64,000 bases of DNA from Sarcocystis neurona (Eukaryota > Apicomplexa > Conoidasida > Eucoccidiorida > Sarcocystidae), in assembly GCA_000727475.1 (NCBI GenBank), contig KL647295.1:1698843-1762842 (forward strand), in the 5' to 3' direction. Every line of letters starts with the position of its first letter. Position 1 is the first letter of the stretch. Below are positions 60,801 through 64,000 of this stretch, one piece after another. The notes below the pieces were generated by a model, which worked only from the letters and a program-made list of their open reading frames with translations, was not told the origin of the DNA and ran no database searches. The position numbers and the translations under genes are program-made.

Positions 60801-63646
60801 CACATGTGAAAACCACTCGTGAGTCTCCAGAGATAGGCTGTGGTCTCTTAACAAAGTGCTGAATTCCGCGTGAGCATACACAGCTCTCTTGGCTTATTAC
60901 CAAGCACACGGTGACAATTATGCAAAGTACGAGATTGCATTCCTCACCTGCAAATACGTAGGACCGTGTGTGTAACTTCAGTTTGCACCTGCAAACGCCC
61001 ACGTATTCACTACCTAAGTGAATGCATTTTTGCATGAGTCATGTATTCGAGTAGAGCGTACGCACACCATTGTATAGTTTCGCCGTCCGCTTCTGTCTGT
61101 TGAGACAGCGGCGTTGGTTACACAGCTCCTTCCGTCACGCACTAGATTATTCTTCGGAAAGCGGTGTCCGTAGTCCGCTCTGTGCAGTTTCGAGTTCAAC
61201 ATGCGGGATTACACAACCACATAAACGTTTGCAGATACCAGGGTTGCAGTCTTAGTAGCCGTCTTCTATCAGGTTGTAAACGTAGAATGGACACAATGGT
61301 AACCCAAACCGTGTGTGCAGTAGACTGTGCAGTAGCTCTGCAATGTGAGCCACCATGAAGAGGATGTAGACATATGCTTGGCGGTGGGCCATTCACAGAT
61401 ATGAAGGCCCACCTGGTAAAACGTGTTACTCGCAGGCGTCTGTTGTCATGTCAGACGACTTGTGCTGTTTTAAAGGCCGATTCACGGCTCAATATGGAAG
61501 AAACTCGGAGACAAAACAAGGTGGAGATTCTACGGTCTTCTCCTGGTGACTAGGGGCATGAAACCGCTTATAATTGGTTCTGACGGTTCGACAGCCCAAT
61601 CCCGCCACCGCCTCCCCAGCACAGCAAAGCCGCACCACTGCAGACCTCATTTCTACTTAAGTGTGCACATAGCCTGCCGCATTATCTGCCATGTGACTCT
61701 TCGCTGATTCAGGACAACGTCTGTATCTGTCCGTGTCTGCACAGGCGTAAACGCATACGCATAAATTTGCGTAAGACGTGTCGGACGTGTCGTCACCCTT
61801 ATAAATAATTGTGCTCCGCTTGTGGTGTCAGTCCATACCTAGCATCTGCTTATTTCTGAGCCTGACTCCTAGTGCTCTTCCACTTGCGTAGGACACAGGC
61901 TACCACTGGCTGAAGGAAGGCACACAGCTTGTAAATACCAGTCCTGGCTGATGTGTACGTATTCCATATGTCTCCTGAGGCGGCCACTCAACAGCTGCAA
62001 ATCTCCCAGAGGCAAAAGACATGCTATCTCCCCAGCCACCATGTTAATGGAAACATTAAGAGCGTTTCATGCAGAATCTATCGTGCGAAGGACCGCCGCC
62101 GTACTATGGAGGGTTCAGCTTTTTTGTTTGGTCTCCCCAACATACATTCTGTGGCTGGAAATCCAAGTGCCGCAGCGTCGTCGAATTTTAAATGGCAGCA
62201 ATCGTCTACCCGTACAGGAAGCACACTATTTGGATTAACACACGCGTGTATAGTCGGCCCGAAAAGCTCATATTGGCATACGCGTCCGCAGGTCATAGGA
62301 GGCGAACCCTCCTGGATGTAGCTTTTACTGGTAGGGACTCCGAAATCAGCAGGTACGGAATCTGCAGCTTCTGCTGTTGCACGTATTACGTACAACTACA
62401 CAACAACTTCAGGTTACGCATGTGCTACAAACTGTAAATGATTGAGAGGTATGTCAGCTTCTTCGACGTGCTTTGTTGGACTGTAGCACTTCGACTGTGT
62501 ATCTATTCTCTGGGTGAGACCTGTAAGACTACACGGAAGTGCCAACGTATATAGCCATTATCAGCATTGCAGATGGTTTGATTGGATTTGTGGCCGTGTC
62601 AACACGTGTGCGCTACGGTAACATCTTTGCTTCCGAGTGGCGCGTGCGTTACGCCAGGCCTTTCTTCCGTATGTCGCCTGATATTTATTTATAAAGCTCA
62701 CAGGCGATCGAAGCATTTCCTGTTTGCTCCCTTGCTCGGGGATGTTTGAGAAACTCAGGGACCGGCGTAGTTCTTGTCTTCTCTTCGATACCCTCCCGTG
62801 TTTCAGTTGGCTACACAACTAGAACGCGGGGAGCATGCCGGTGTTGTCGATTTTTTCCAGAGAGTCGCGCTAGGTCCTCGAAGGTTGCGCAGAATCGTAC
62901 GATTGATTCTCTTGTGAGAGTGGCGCTACGTTCTGCTATGTAGGTTGCGCAGAATCCTGCGCGTCGTGTGTTTCAATTACCGCACGTCGGGTCGCCGACA
63001 TTGAGGTGATTCTAATCCGCGGTGTGTTCAAGCTTGTTGCGTCCCTTCCTTTTCCCCGGGGATAAGTGGTGTCCGTCAGATATTTTCGTTGTGCAGTTAT
63101 AGGAGGGGTATGTGTGGTCACCGCTCAGTCAGCAAAATTCTATTTTATTCCGTAGCTCCTTTAACGACGCTGGATAGTCATCCTTCACCGTAGTACCGCG
63201 ACAATGCTGTATAATCGCCTTGCCTCCTCTACTCCGCCTCTGAGTGAAAGCCGTTAAATTTCGCCCTCAAGTGTGCAAGTAATGTGGAGTTTTAGTCAGT
63301 GCTGACCTCTCATCAATACATTCGGTCGTCTTACGCACAACGCGGTGTTTACCTTGCATATGCATCACGCGGCGCTCTCACGCTCTCGAGACACGGGCGA
63401 GTTCGAAGCTGGATACCCGGTAACTACTGCCGCTGCGCTCGCATCCACTGCACCGTCGTGTGCATAAAACAACCACATCAAATAGTGTCTCTCTATCTTT
63501 CTTCATTTTAACAGATGGCTTTTCGGGAAGTCGGAACCTTCGCTGCGAACATCTAATGTGCATTTCCGCACACTTTATGACACGACCGTCGCCTACGTAC
63601 ATACACACAAACACACATACATATATTATGAGATCACTATATTATA
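57832..63646. other. Intergenic, repeat-poor, few small ORFs
   Basis: Most of this interval shows no gene. Two + strand candidates deserve mention. 58244-58444 starts with ATG (MATGAHLTTKRRSVQTDTEE) and is hydrophilic throughout. 62105-62437 starts MEGSAFLFGLPNIHSVAGN and may splice into a Ser/Thr/Ala-rich end (TPKSAGTESAASAVAR) at an acceptor near 62336. Both are within the length range of chance ORFs. A TA/TATG microsatellite lies at about 58866-58940. Confidence 0.3.
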
Positions 63647-63922
63647 ATGTATTACGCCACGACTTATCGCAGGTATACCGTAAACAAAGAACTGCCGCCA
63701 CCAGGAGCCAGGATCTTCGAAAAGACACGCGAAGTCTGGCCATGCGACGATGCTGCGGAGGCCCTACTTGCCCTTTCGATTTCTCTTCTTGTATGCCTCT
63801 TCTCCTTTGTGTCCTCTCGAGCTTTCCAGGGGACGAGTGCTGAAACCGCCAGGGATATAGCGTATTTCTACATTCGCTCTCTCCATTCAAACAAATGGCG
63901 GCTGGTCCTGCCGCCACTGTAG
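63647..63922 (+). CDS. Possible small membrane protein (91 aa)
   Basis: ATG at 63647 opens MYYATTYRRYTVNKELPPPG, then a charged stretch, then a hydrophobic span (LLALSISLLVCLFSFVSS) and a basic C-terminus ending in TAG. The hydrophobic DNA is also a pyrimidine tract. A 39-base in-frame segment from GTATGC to TTTCCAG could instead be an intron, which would remove much of the membrane span. No family is recognised and it sits at the window edge. Confidence 0.35.
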   Translation: MYYATTYRRYTVNKELPPPGARIFEKTREVWPCDDAAEALLALSISLLVCLFSFVSSRAFQGTSAETARDIAYFYIRSLHSNKWRLVLPPL

Positions 63923-64000
63923 CAAAAAGTGTTTGTCGTTTGGCGCGTGTGCAAATAGGTATATCTTCCCTAATCTGGATTTGCGAAGTCATCGGACCAG

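Noticed and set aside
1..64000. Telomere-like TTTAGGG repeats, tRNA or rRNA genes, transposons, CRISPR arrays
   Set aside because: Scanning by eye found only isolated AGGGTT words, no cloverleaf with convincing A and B boxes, no reverse transcriptase or transposase motif, and no regularly spaced direct repeats of CRISPR type.

Overview
The window is nuclear DNA of a coccidian apicomplexan, most likely Eimeria or a close relative. The identified genes are intron-rich, and both housekeeping genes in the first 23 kb are inflated by (CAG)n runs. These runs are read as poly-Gln, poly-Ala or poly-Ser according to frame, the homopolymeric amino-acid repeats known from Eimeria. CTG tracts and TATG/TA/GT microsatellites fill the introns. 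All splice models below were read by eye from GT/AG sites and checked for codon phase; no alignment or RNA evidence was available.

Layout. (1) 1-23.3 kb is repeat-rich, with all supported genes on the + strand. It holds the 3' part of a PP2C-type Ser/Thr phosphatase (2126-7189), a degenerate S/T-coding minisatellite (about 7.6-8.6 kb), a probable unidentified multi-exon gene ending at 14074, and a complete five-exon LSG1 gene (15050-24014). LSG1 is a circularly permuted GTPase of 60S ribosome export, here about 1837 aa instead of roughly 650. (2) Repeat content drops abruptly between LSG1 exons 4 and 5 (about 23.3 kb). From there to 64 kb the DNA is repeat-poor apart from a small CAG-rich patch at 56.1-57.5 kb. 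This part holds a probable secreted protein of five exons (+, 28631-31981), a giant gene on the - strand (50768-35380), a probable membrane protein with a mitochondrial-presequence-like N-terminus (+, 56809-57831), a few small doubtful ORFs, and long stretches where I see no convincing gene.

The most striking object is the giant - strand gene. One uninterrupted exon encodes about 3530 residues of helical, internally repeated protein. Upstream exons supply a signal peptide and a downstream exon supplies a single transmembrane segment and a 110-residue cytoplasmic tail. Joined at phase-compatible splice sites, the six exons predict a type I membrane protein of about 4084 aa. The layout resembles giant apicomplexan invasion ligands, but I recognise no named family. 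The genes do not form an operon or an obvious pathway.
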